A stretch of DNA of 64,000 nucleotides from Planctomycetota bacterium (GTDB taxonomy: Bacteria; Planctomycetota; SZUA-567; H5-PLA8): positions 186,001 to 250,000 of the forward strand of contig JAOSKN010000001.1 of assembly GCA_027493525.1 (NCBI GenBank), written 5' to 3'. The notes under the pieces were generated by a model, which did no database searches, was not told where the DNA came from, and saw nothing but the letters and a program-made list of their open reading frames with translations. The position numbers and the translations under genes were made by a program. Shown here in pieces: positions 45,946-55,174 of this stretch (its first letter is position 1; each line of letters starts with the position of its first letter).

Positions 45946-46755
45946 ATGTCGATCAAGCTTTGCATCGCCGGCGCGGCCGGACGCATGGGCCAGCGCCTGA
46001 TCGCGCTCGCGCACGAGGATCCCCTTCTGGAACCCGCCTACGCGCTGGAGCACGAAGGCCACGGGTGGATCGGGAAGGACGTGGGCGAACAGACGGGCCT
46101 GGGCAAGCTGGGGCTGATCTGCGCGCGCAGCCTCTGCCCGAACTGCGAGCTGGACGTGCTGATCGACTTCACGCTCCCCGGGCCGACCGTGGAACACGCG
46201 GAGCAGGCCGCCGAGAAGGGCCTCGCGCTGGTCCTCGGCACCACCGGCCTCGACGAGGGCCAGAAGGCCCGCGTGAAGAAGTGCGCCGAGAAGGTCCCCG
46301 TCATCCACGTCGGGAACTACTCGACCGGCGTCAACATGCTCGTCAAACTCGCGGCGCTCGCCGCGGAGACGCTGGGCCTGGATTACGAGGTCGAAATCGT
46401 CGAGGCGCACCACGACCTGAAGGTGGACGCGCCCAGCGGGACCGCGCTGATGCTCGCCGAGGCCGTCGCGGCCGCGCGCGGGCAGGACTTGAAGACCGAC
46501 GCCGTCTACGGCCGTGAAGGCCACACGGGCAAGCGCGCGAAGCACGAGATCGGCATCCACGCGCTGCGCATGGGCGACGTGGTCGGCGAACATACCGTCT
46601 ACTTCGCGATCGGCGGCGAGCGGATCGAGTTGACGCACAAAGCCGCCAGCCGCGACACCTTCGCCCGCGGCGCGCTGCGCGCCGCGAAGTGGCTCGTCTT
46701 GGAGAAGAAGGCCCCCGGCATGTACACCATGGCGCAGGTGCTCGGGTTCGAGTGA
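45946..46755 (+). CDS. dapB: 4-hydroxy-tetrahydrodipicolinate reductase
   Basis: NAD(P)H-dependent step of the diaminopimelate/lysine pathway. The 269-residue protein has the Rossmann motif GAAGRMGQRL, the DFTLPGPTVEHA region, VLGTTGLDEGQ, the catalytic EAHHDLKVDAPSGTAL segment (His-His and Lys) and HKAASRDTFARGAL. AGGAGAAG precedes the ATG. The frame stays open into the downstream glycosyltransferase gene after the stop, indicating tight spacing. Confidence 0.96.
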   Translation: MSIKLCIAGAAGRMGQRLIALAHEDPLLEPAYALEHEGHGWIGKDVGEQTGLGKLGLICARSLCPNCELDVLIDFTLPGPTVEHAEQAAEKGLALVLGTTGLDEGQKARVKKCAEKVPVIHVGNYSTGVNMLVKLAALAAETLGLDYEVEIVEAHHDLKVDAPSGTALMLAEAVAAARGQDLKTDAVYGREGHTGKRAKHEIGIHALRMGDVVGEHTVYFAIGGERIELTHKAASRDTFARGALRAAKWLVLEKKAPGMYTMAQVLGFE

Positions 46756-46794
46756 CGGCCGATCTCGAGTGCCGCCGTCCCGGAGGTCCACGGC

Positions 46795-47958
46795 ATCGCC
46801 AGCCCGCACCTTAAGCTCTGCTTCATCTGCGAAGCTACGCAGGGCGGCGTGCGCAAGCACTTGCGCCAGTTATGGCGCTGCTTCCTCGCGCCCGACGAGG
46901 GCTTCGAGGTCCACGCGCTGCTGGGCGACCGCGGGGAGCCCGGGCTGCGCGAGGAGCTCGCGGGATTCGAGCGCGAGGGACTGCGCGTGCAGTGGCTTCC
47001 TGAACTCGGCCGCGCGCTGCGGCCCGGCCGGGACTGGTCCGCTTACCGCGCGCTGAAGCGGGCCCTGCGCGAGCGCGCGCCCGACATCGTGCACACCCAT
47101 TCGGCCAAGGCGGGGTTCCTGGGACGCCTGGCGGCCTCCGCCTGCGGCGTGCGCCGAATCGTGCACACGCCACACGTCTTTCCTTTTCTGTGGACGCGCG
47201 GGATTACATCGAGCTTTTACCTGGCGCTGGAACGGTATGCGGCGGCGAAATGCCACGCGCTGGTCTGCGTCGGGGACGGGCAGAAAGACGCGGCCCTCGC
47301 CCGCGGCCTGGCGCCGGCCGAGAAGCTGGTGGTGATCCGCAACGGCGTGGCGCTGCCCCCGGCGCCCGACGCCGCGCGGAGACTGGCCGAACGCGCGCGC
47401 CTGGGCCTGCCCGCGGACGCGCCGGCAGTGGGGATGGTCGCGCGCCTCGCGCCTCAGAAGGGCGTCGGGGCGTTCCTGGAGGCCGCGAAGCTCGTGCTGA
47501 AGCGCCGCCCCGAAGCGCTCTTCGTCCTCCTTGGCGACGGGCCGCTCGAAGCCGAGGTCCGCGCGCGCGCCGCCGCGCTGGGGCTCGACCGGCAGCGCAT
47601 GCGGATCCTGGGGCACGTCGAAGATGCGGAGGCGCGCTACCCGGCCTTCGACGCGCTGGCGCTCTCGAGCCTCTACGAAGGCCTGCCGTACGTGCTCCTG
47701 GAGGCGCTGGCCTGGGGCGTGCCCGTGGTCGCGACCGACGTGCTGGGCTCACGCGACGTGATCGCCCACGAGGAGACCGGCCTGCTCGCGCGCTCCGGCG
47801 AGCCCGCGGACCTGGCCGCGCAACTCGAGCGGCTTCTCGGCGACGCCACACTCCGCGCGCGCCTGGGCGAGGCCGGCCGCCGGCGCGTCGGCGAACGCTT
47901 TGCGCTGGAGACCTTCCTGGAAGGGCATCGGCGCCTGTACCGGGCCGGACCCGCGTGA
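46795..47958 (+). CDS. GT4-type glycosyltransferase, unusual start
   Basis: GT-B-fold sugar transferase of family 4. The N-terminal pattern LKLCFICEATQGGVRKHLRQL includes the GGV loop. VHTHSAKAGFLGRLAA, VVIRNGVAL, MVARLAPQKGV, LLGDGPLE and the C-terminal ALSSLYEGLPYVLLEALAWG follow. The first standard start (GTG 46849) would remove strand 1 and the GGV loop. GGAGG 8 nt upstream of ATC 46795 points to a start there (ASPHLKLCFI), either a rare ATC codon or an ATG altered by a base change. Directly downstream of dapB; acceptor unknown. Confidence 0.88.
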   Translation: MASPHLKLCFICEATQGGVRKHLRQLWRCFLAPDEGFEVHALLGDRGEPGLREELAGFEREGLRVQWLPELGRALRPGRDWSAYRALKRALRERAPDIVHTHSAKAGFLGRLAASACGVRRIVHTPHVFPFLWTRGITSSFYLALERYAAAKCHALVCVGDGQKDAALARGLAPAEKLVVIRNGVALPPAPDAARRLAERARLGLPADAPAVGMVARLAPQKGVGAFLEAAKLVLKRRPEALFVLLGDGPLEAEVRARAAALGLDRQRMRILGHVEDAEARYPAFDALALSSLYEGLPYVLLEALAWGVPVVATDVLGSRDVIAHEETGLLARSGEPADLAAQLERLLGDATLRARLGEAGRRRVGERFALETFLEGHRRLYRAGPA

Positions 47959-48008
47959 ACGCAGGGGCCCCAGGCCTCGAACCTCGTTACGGAAAGTCGA
48001 ATCGCGGG

Positions 48009-51000
48009 TTACGGCTTGGGCTGTAGCAGCGGATCGCTGGGCAGGATGATCAGGCGGACGAAGAAGAATCCGTAGTCCACGCGGCCGTTGCCGTCCCAGG
48101 TGCAGGGCATCAGGGCGGGCTGCATGGGCTGGCTGACGCGCATCTGGTGGATCGGCTTCCAGCCTTCCTCGCGCATGTCGTTGGGCTCCCGGTAGCTGAA
48201 GGTCCAATTCCTCTCGTCGGCCTCCACGGCGAGCTGCCCGGTTTTCTTATTGAAGGAATAATTTGAACTCTGGTCCACGTTGCCGTTGTTCCAGCCTCGC
48301 GGCGAGCCCCACACGGCCAATCTGGGGTCGCTGTAGACCTCGCGCGGGCCGAAGGTGATCCCGTGGCTGCCGCCGTCCCAGAGTCCAATGCCGCAGATGT
48401 GCCCATTGGCGTTCCCGCCGCCAAGGCCGTATACGGCCTCCAGGCGGAAGCGCGTGACCTCGGCATTCCTGAGAGCGACGCAGACGGCGTTGTCCCGCCG
48501 GCCGCTGGAGAACTCGCCGCTCTCGCCGCGGAACGCGATAAGCATGTTCGGCGGGGTGTTGCCCAGAACCAACTGGCTGGAATTGGGACCGCGCGGGTCG
48601 TCCACGCGCCAATCCTGACGGAAGGCGGCGATATGGTCGGGCTTGTCGCCGCCCCACAGCAGGACCGCCGCGCCGTCCGCGCGCCACTCGGACTTGACCT
48701 TGAACATGGCGCTCAGGTCGGGCCTGGCGCCGGGCTTGGCGGCCTGGACGGGGGCGGAGGAGGTGCGGGCTGCGGCGGATTGGGTTGGGCCGCCGCCGGA
48801 GCGGCGCCGGAGCGGATGCCTTGCGCGGTGACGGTCGCGATGGAACCCGCGCGCTCGACGACGACCGCGTCCTGCTGCTTGGCGCCGCCGGGATAGGTGA
48901 CGGTGATCCGAGTCTTGCCAGGGGGCACGCCGAAGACGAGCTGACTGGAAGCCTGCCCGCCGCGCCCGTCCCCGCCGGAAACCCACTGCGTCTGCGTGCG
49001 CTGCCAGGCGTCGACCACCTCCACGCGCGCGCCGAGCGGCGCGGGGGCGCCGGCGGTGTGGAAGCGCACGCGCAGCGGCTGGGCGCCGGGGCTCGCCTGC
49101 CGTTCGGTAACCCACATCGTGGAGGAATCGCCGCGCCAGAGCACCACGTCGGGCGCGCCGTCGCCGTTCAGGTCCGGCGTGGCGATGTAGGAAACCCGGT
49201 TCTGGCTCTTGAAGTTCGGGTCGAGACTGTCGGTGATATCCACGAAGCGGCCTTTGCCGTCCTGGTTGACGAAAGCGCGCATGCCGTCGCGCAAGACATA
49301 GACCAGGAGGTCCAGATCGCCGTCCAGGTCGAAATCGGCCAAGGCCGCTGCACGCGTTGAATTCCCGCCGAGCCGATTCAGGTCGCCCAAGGCGTTCTGG
49401 GCCTCGGTGAAGCGCCCCTGGGCGTTGAGAAAGACCTTGAGGCCGCTGGGGCCGGGAGCCACCACATCCACCCAGCCGTCGTTGTTGAGGTCGCCGGAGG
49501 CCAGCCCCGGCTTGAGTTGGTAGCGTTCCTGCGCCCCTTCGTCGACCCAGAGCCCATTGTTGACCTGCTCGAAGCGCTTGCCCGCCTGGTTCTGCGCCAC
49601 GACGCCGCGATTGCCCAGGAAATAGACGAAGTCGGTGAACGCGTCGTTGTTGAAGTCCAGGGCGAGGATGTAGCTGCCATTACCCTTGCCGAACCCGTTG
49701 CGCCCCACGCCCAGCGCGTCGGAGACGTCCACGGGACCGTTGCGCTCGCCGCCGTTGCGAAGCACGAAGATGTCCTGCCCGGCGTGGAGGTAATCGGGAA
49801 GGCCGTCGCCGTCGAAGTCGAGCGCCAAGGCGCCCTCGGGATTGTCGTTGGGAACGCGCCAGCCGCCGTTCAGTTCCTGGAACGTGTAGTTCGGCGGGCC
49901 CTGATTGCGGTAGCCGCGGATTCCGTCGGCCGAATTGAAGACCAGGTCCGGGTGACCGTCGCGGTCGAAATCGGCCACGTTGACGGCGCGGCTGGTGATG
50001 CCGCCCAGGCCCAGATCGGAGGTCGCGTTACGAAGTCCTTGCGGTCCGTTGAGCAAGATCGCCAGGTTGCTGTCGTCGTTGGTCAAAACAAGATCGTCGA
50101 GCCCGTCGCCGTTCAGATCGACGCAAGCGACGCCCGTCGCGCGGCCGTATACGGCCACGCCGTTGGCCCCTGCAAACGGGGGCAACCTTGAAGCCTTGCG
50201 GGAGCGCCTGAAGCGGCACGCTCGGGGCGGTCGTCGCAGTTGGCCGCTCGGGCTGGGGCTTGACCCCGGCGGTCTGCGGCGGCGGTGCGGCGGCCTTCTG
50301 CGCCAGCGGCTCGATGACCTCAAGGCGCCTGGCGAACCTCGGGCGTTCGGCTTCGGCCACCCGTTCCAGCCGCTCGCGCGCTTCCTTCGTCTTGCCGCGC
50401 ACGAGCAGGTACTCCACGAGTCCCGCCGCGGGCTCTTCGAGTTTCGAGCCATCGACCACGCTGGCGGCGTCAAGCTGGTGCGGGAGCACGCGCGTGCCCA
50501 TGGGCTCGTTGATCAGCATGACCCTGATGCTCAAGTCGGCGTCGAGCTTCTCCACTTTGACCTGTTTGCCCTCGAAGAGCCGGTTCAAGCCCTCGCCCGA
50601 GCCGATCCAGAGCGTGCCCTTCTGCGCGGCGAGCGCGGCCAGGGCCGCGCGTTCGTACTCGGCGGCGGCGCGGATATCCTGGAGTTCCCCGTCCAACTCC
50701 TCGCGGACAGGATCGAACTTGGGATCCTTGAAGCGCTCGCCGAGACTCGCGGCGGCGGCGGTAAGGTCGGCCTTCGCGGCCTCTTCGAAACTGGCCGCGT
50801 GGAAGGCGTCCAGCGCGCGCTTGATCTGGCCCTGGTTCCAGGCCGGCTTGGGCTTCGGCTCGACCTTGACGGGTTCCTTGGGCTCGCGGGCGGGAGGCTC
50901 CGTCTTGGAATCCGGCGGAGGCGCTTCGCCGGGCTCGACGGCGGCCGGCTCCAGGCCAAGCATGTGCGCGGCGTCCGGATCCTCGTGCTCCGCGGCGGCC

Positions 51001-52463
51001 TCGGTTGCTCCGGGCGGCGGCGCCACCGCTTCGGCGGTCTTGCCTGCGGCAACAGGGCCCGGGGCGCTCACCGGGCTGGGCGCGACGGCGGTGCGCGGAC
51101 GCGGGCGCGAACCGCTGCCGGAGGACCCCGCCGGACCTCCGCCCATCAGCAACAGGGCGACCAGTCCGAGCAGGACCACCACGCCGCCGATCACCGCTCC
51201 GCCGGACGAACCCGACTCGCGGCGCATGGAGATCGACGGGCTGCGGGTGCGGTCGCCCGTGACTGGGCTCAGAAATTCCGAGCTGGAGCGGCGCGTGGCG
51301 GCCGGGGCGATGCGCGCCGTGGTCGCGACGCCCGCGCGGCGGCGCCCGCCCCGCTTGGGCGGAGCACAGGACGTCTTGCCCTTGAACTTGGCCGCCTCCA
51401 CGGGCTCCTCGCGCTGCGCGCGGTCGAGATCCTCGATCAGCTCCTGCGGCGTCTTGTAGCGGTCGTTCGGCTCCTTGGCCATCATCGCCGAGACGATTTG
51501 GCCCCAGGCTTCAGGCACCTCGGGGTTCAGCTCGCAGACGCTCGGCGCCTCATCGGTGAGGTGCTTGATCATGATGTTCTGCGCGGACTCGGCGCGGAAC
51601 GGCACCTGGCCGGTGAGCATGTGGTAGAAGGTCGCGCCGAGCGAATAGAGGTCCGAGCGAATGTCCACTTCGCTCTCGCCCCGCGCCTGTTCGGGCGAGA
51701 TGTAGTGCGGCGTGCCGACGGCCACCCCGGTCTGAGTCAGCGCGGCGTCGTCGGTGCGCGAGTTGCGGTCCAGCTTGGCCAGGCCCAGGTCGCAGAGCTT
51801 GGCGACGGCCTGCGGCGTGACCATGATGTTGTCGGGCTTCAAGTCCCGGTGCACCAGCCCATGCCGTGTGGCGTACTGCAGCGCCTCGGCGATCTGGCGC
51901 ACGATCTTGAGGCACTCGTCGAGGGGAAGCGCGCCCTTGCGCTTTTCCAGCATCCGCTGCACGGACTGTCCTTCGACGAACTCCATGGCGAAGTACATGT
52001 AGCCGCCGGACTCGCCGCACTCGATCCCGCTGATGATGTTCAGGTGGTTCAATTTCGCGCTCAGACGCGCCTCGCGCAGGAAGCGGTCCTTGTACGAGCG
52101 GTCTTTCGCGAGCTTGGGGGGCAGGATTTTCAGCGCGACCAGGCGGTCCATGGCGATCTGCCGCGCGCGGAAGACCGCGCCCATGCCGCCCTGCCCCACC
52201 TTCTCGAGGATCTCGAAGCCCGCGATAACCGTCGCGCCGCGCACGGCCCGGTCGATCGCGCGGACCTGATCCTTGGTCAGCAGGCCCCTGTCGAGGAGCA
52301 GATCGCTCAGCTCCTTGCGGACGCCCTGATCGGCCAGGCGGTTCTTTTCGCGCATCGCCTCAACGATGTCGCGAGGCGTGCAATAGCCGCGCTCTACGGC
52401 CAACTCAGAAAAGCCCTTCGGCGGCTCGTCCGAATGGGACCCCGATTTCCTGGAGGAAGGCAT
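48009..52463 (-). CDS. Receptor Ser/Thr kinase with seven FG-GAP repeats, twice frameshifted
   Basis: About 1484 residues in one gene. The N-terminus is a helical module (FSELAVERGYCTPRDIVEAM). The kinase domain follows (Gly loop GQGGMGAVF, Lys112, HRDLKPDN, DLGLA in place of DFG, ISPEQ), a transmembrane helix (about 423-440), a Pro/Glu-rich stalk, and a beta-propeller-like region with seven calcium-loop motifs (for example DLNGDGLDDLVL, DFDRDGHPDLVF, DLNNDGWVDVVA). A C-terminal beta-rich domain ends GFFFVRLIILPSDPLL. Frames shift at CCCCC runs near 50175 (one C extra) and 48745 (one C missing); the shifts cancel. ATG 52463 follows AAGGGAG. Confidence 0.85.
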
Positions 52464-52632
52464 CCCCGAAAACTCCCTTCCCCTGTTCGCCCAACCTTGG
52501 AACATACTGTCCAATATCAGGTTGCAGACAGGGTAGACCGGTCCTCCTGCATGACGTGCAGAATGGATGAATGTTGCGTGAATGCAAACAGTTTACCCAT
52601 AAATCTACGCACGGTGCATAGGGATCAATATC

Positions 52633-52662
52633 TTGTATATAACTCAAATCTATTAATATAGT
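52633..52662 (+). promoter_or_regulatory. Candidate sigma-70 promoter for bactofilin
   Basis: TTGTAT (52633-52638) and TATAGT (52657-52662) separated by 18 bp in the AT-rich part of the spacer. The transcript would begin about 145 nt upstream of the bactofilin start. Confidence 0.35.
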
Positions 52663-52748
52663 TATGCGAGTCTTGCAGGGCTCGAGTATATCTCAGATTC
52701 TAGTGAAGTATTAGCCTCCCTTCTTCCGATACTTCGATTGGCCTGCGT

Positions 52749-52777
52749 ATGCCATGTACGGACCGTCCGTAAGGCAT
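52749..52777. promoter_or_regulatory. Dyad-symmetric element in the bactofilin leader
   Basis: Perfect core TACGGAC, centre C, GTCCGTA (52757-52771), flanked by ATGCC (52749) and GGCAT (52773). It could be an operator or an mRNA hairpin 37 nt before the start codon. Confidence 0.55.
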
Positions 52778-52813
52778 CGACACTGGGATGGGGGGAGGGA
52801 AGGAGAAGTTGTC

Positions 52814-53278
52814 ATGGCCGAACAGATCATGGGTACCGATTGCGCCACCGTCATTGGCAGCGACGTGGTGATCTCGGGCGAAGTAAAAGTCGAGAAGGGC
52901 CTTCGCGTGGACGGCAAGATCGAAGGCCAGATCAAGACTGCGGGTAAGGTCTACTTGGGCAAGACCGGCCGGATCGAGGGCGAAATCGAGGCCGGACTGC
53001 TGGTGGCGGAAGGCCAGATCGAGGGTGAAATCAGCGCCGAACGGTTGCAAGTCGAGGCCACGGCGAAGGTTCACGGCACGGTGCGCGCGCTCAAGTTCGA
53101 AGTGAGCGAAGGCGCAGTCTTCGTCGGGCAGGTGCAGGTCGGCCCGGAAGCCCGCAAGGCGGCGCGATTGGAGATGCCGGAAGCCGTGGTGCGCCGAATG
53201 TCCGCCAGCGTCGAAATCCCCGTGGCCGAGCCGATCGGCGCCGGCAACGGGAACGGCAAGCACAAGGTCGCGTCCTGA
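52814..53278 (+). CDS. Bactofilin (polymer-forming cytoskeletal protein)
   Basis: A 154-residue bactofilin. The core is a right-handed beta-helix of short repeats: VISGEVKVEKGLRVDGKIEG, KVYLGKTGRIEGEIEAGLLV, AEGQIEGEISAERLQVEATA. This family self-assembles into membrane-associated filaments that position cell-wall or polar factors. The start is ATG 52814 with AAGGAGAAG upstream; the start at 52754 is not supported. A strong terminator follows. Next to a receptor kinase on the opposite strand. Confidence 0.95.
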   Translation: MAEQIMGTDCATVIGSDVVISGEVKVEKGLRVDGKIEGQIKTAGKVYLGKTGRIEGEIEAGLLVAEGQIEGEISAERLQVEATAKVHGTVRALKFEVSEGAVFVGQVQVGPEARKAARLEMPEAVVRRMSASVEIPVAEPIGAGNGNGKHKVAS

Positions 53279-53314
53279 TCGTCTGCGTCCCGTACTCCGC
53301 TTCGAGTCTTTACC

Positions 53315-53343
53315 AAGGACCGGTTCATGCCGGTCCTTTTTTT
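53315..53343 (+). terminator. Rho-independent terminator of the bactofilin gene
   Basis: 9-bp stem AAGGACCGG/CCGGTCCTT with a TTCATG loop, followed by a run of T residues (TTTTTTT including the stem end). Confidence 0.9.
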
Positions 53344-53512
53344 ACACTCTCATGTGCACTTAGCCTCAAGCTGCGGCACCAACTCTCAAGACAGGTGACG
53401 TACGTGGGTCCATCGGATAACCTCCAAGGCACTCGGGGTTAAGGAAAGATATACCGTGCTGGCGTTGGATGGGCGTACGCGCCTCGCGCCGCGTAATGCG
53501 TCTGCTACGAGG

Positions 53513-53528
53513 TGGCACGTCGGTTGCG
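53513..53528 (+). promoter_or_regulatory. Sigma-54-type promoter
   Basis: TGGCACG (53513-53519), four bases, TTGCG (53524-53528). Both invariant elements, GG at -24 and GC at -12, are present with correct spacing. It is 74 nt upstream of the membrane-protein pair at 53602, implying need for an RpoN activator. Confidence 0.65.
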
Positions 53529-53601
53529 CCACGCTCAGCCAACAATCGGCGCATACGAAGCAGGCTGTCGCATCCGGACACCAACCAGGAGGGCCTCTCG
53601 C

Positions 53602-54318
53602 ATGAGCGACCTGACCGAGGATCAGCTTATCGAGCAGATCCGGCAGACGTACCAACAGGGGCATCGGTCGATCGAAGCCCTTGGCCGCGTGCGCTTGTGG
53701 CTGACGGTGGCGTTGACGGCGATCGTGGTGCTGTTCCTCTTCTCCCTGTTCGCCAAGGCCTCGTCGATGTACAAGGCGCGAAACTTCGAGGAGCCGCTCC
53801 GCGAAGAATCCGAGCGCTTGCAGCCGATCGTGCAGAATGCGATGCGCAACTACGTCGAGAAGGTCGGGCCGCAGATCGGCAAACTGGCCCAGGAGCGCTT
53901 CCAGCAGATCCGCCCGCAGCTCGAGAAGGACATGCGCGAGGAATGGGAGCTGTTCGCGCAGTCGGTCTCCACGCGCACCGACCGCGAAATCCGCGAGATG
54001 CTCTTCCGCATCCAGGACCGGCAAATGGCGATCTTCGTGGAACACTTCCCCAGCTTGAAGACGACGGAGGCGCAGGAGGCGTTCAAGAACCGGCTCGAAG
54101 AGAGCCTGCGCCGGAACATGGACGAGATCCTGGTCCACTTCGAGACGCGGTACGTCCGCGAACTCCAGGGCCTCGAAGGCACGATCCACAAATTCCGGCC
54201 CAACCGCTTCGAGCGGCTCAGCCAGGACGACCTCAGCCGCTACTTCATCCACTTGTGGCTGAACCTGCTCGACCTGCACCTGATGGAAGACGAAAACGGA
54301 GGGTCCGACCGTGGCTGA
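53602..54318 (+). CDS. Single-pass membrane protein with long extracytoplasmic helices (pair member 1)
   Basis: A 238-residue protein: short cytoplasmic helix (LTEDQLIEQIRQTYQQGHRS), one transmembrane helix (about 32-50), then about 185 residues of charged helical sequence (EEPLREESERLQPIVQNAMR, RLEESLRRNMDEILVHFETR) probably outside the membrane. AGGAGG precedes the ATG. It overlaps the next gene by 8 nt and both have the same layout. A sigma-54-like promoter lies upstream. Family not recognised; likely a hetero-oligomeric envelope complex with its neighbour. Confidence 0.78.
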   Translation: MSDLTEDQLIEQIRQTYQQGHRSIEALGRVRLWLTVALTAIVVLFLFSLFAKASSMYKARNFEEPLREESERLQPIVQNAMRNYVEKVGPQIGKLAQERFQQIRPQLEKDMREEWELFAQSVSTRTDREIREMLFRIQDRQMAIFVEHFPSLKTTEAQEAFKNRLEESLRRNMDEILVHFETRYVRELQGLEGTIHKFRPNRFERLSQDDLSRYFIHLWLNLLDLHLMEDENGGSDRG

Positions 54319-55075
54319 CGAATTCACCCGCCTGGAAGCCCTGCGCGAACTCGCCCGGCAGCTCGAAATGGACCAGGCCCGCGTCCTGCGCGGCGAGAAA
54401 CGCAAGGTCGGCGTGCTGATCTTCATGCTCGTCTTCGTAGTCGGCTACATGAGCTGGATCTACTGGAGCGTCTCGCAGTTGGACGCCAAGCTGCTGACGA
54501 ACCACGCCGGCATCTTCATCGAAAACCAGTTGCCGGCCTGGCGCCGCGAGTTGGAAACGCGCACGCTGGAGCAGGCCCCGGGCCTGGCCGACAAAGTCCA
54601 GCAGCTCGTGCTCGATCTGCCGCGCACCGTCCGCACGCGCACCGAGGCCGAACTGATGGCCCACAGCCGAGCGGCGCTGACCGACATGGAGAACACGCTC
54701 AACGCCCAGATGAAGGACCGCGTCAGGCAGATCGTGGTCGAACTCGGCAAGAACGCGCAGGTGGACCTGGACAGCAAGGAAAAGCTCGACCTCGTGATCT
54801 CGCGCTCGCAGGCCGAATTCAAGACCAAGGTAATCGCCTACCTGGACGCCAATTACGACGACTTCGCGAAGCAGCTCGCGATCCTCAACCAGCGCCTCAT
54901 GAGCCTGCTTCGTCCCGCGGACGAGCTGAATTCCAGGGAGCGCCTGCAGCGGGAAATCGTCGAGTCCACGATCGTGCTGGTCACCAAATACTACCGGCTC
55001 GAGAAAGACCACATCTTCAAGAACCCCTTCCCCAGTCTGCGCGCGGCGCAGGAGTCGGGGCTGTTGAAGGACTGA
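54311..55075 (+). CDS. Single-pass membrane protein with long extracytoplasmic helices (pair member 2)
   Basis: A 254-residue protein with the same plan as its upstream neighbour: cytoplasmic helix (RLEALRELARQLEMDQARVL), one transmembrane helix (VGVLIFMLVFVVGYMSWIYW), then a long helical extracytoplasmic part (RTRTEAELMAHSRAALTDME). The GTG at 54311 lies inside the end of the upstream gene, with GGAGGG upstream, so the pair is co-translated. Followed by a terminator. Function unknown. Confidence 0.78.
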   Translation: MADEFTRLEALRELARQLEMDQARVLRGEKRKVGVLIFMLVFVVGYMSWIYWSVSQLDAKLLTNHAGIFIENQLPAWRRELETRTLEQAPGLADKVQQLVLDLPRTVRTRTEAELMAHSRAALTDMENTLNAQMKDRVRQIVVELGKNAQVDLDSKEKLDLVISRSQAEFKTKVIAYLDANYDDFAKQLAILNQRLMSLLRPADELNSRERLQREIVESTIVLVTKYYRLEKDHIFKNPFPSLRAAQESGLLKD

Positions 55076-55099
55076 TCGGGCGGAACGGCACGTAACGTA

Positions 55100-55138
55100 A
55101 AGGGAAGGACGAGCCAGCGCTCGCCCTCCCCTTCTTTC
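55100..55138 (+). terminator. Rho-independent terminator after the membrane-protein pair
   Basis: Imperfect stem AAGGG/CCCTT, AGG/CCT, CGAGC/GCTCG with two single mismatches and a CAGC loop, followed by CTTTCTATC. Separates the pair from the convergent aldehyde dehydrogenase gene. Confidence 0.6.
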
Positions 55139-55174
55139 TATCGCGCGGCCCTTCACGGCCGCCGTATCGAGGCC

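Larger units (their letters stand above)
52464..52813. other. Divergent spacer between receptor kinase and bactofilin
   Basis: A 350-base region with an AT-rich core (about 52560-52665) unusual for this genome; it presumably holds promoters for both genes. It contains a candidate plus-strand promoter (52633-52662) and a strong palindrome near the bactofilin start. I see no ORF. Confidence 0.6.

Noticed and set aside
52754..52813. N-terminal extension of bactofilin from ATG 52754
   Set aside because: It would translate the palindrome; the internal ATG has a strong AAGGAGAAG site and gives the usual bactofilin N-terminus.
53386..54426. Minus-strand 346-codon ORF opposite the membrane-protein pair
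   Set aside because: Antisense shadow; the plus strand has overlapping starts, ribosome-binding sites and transmembrane segments.
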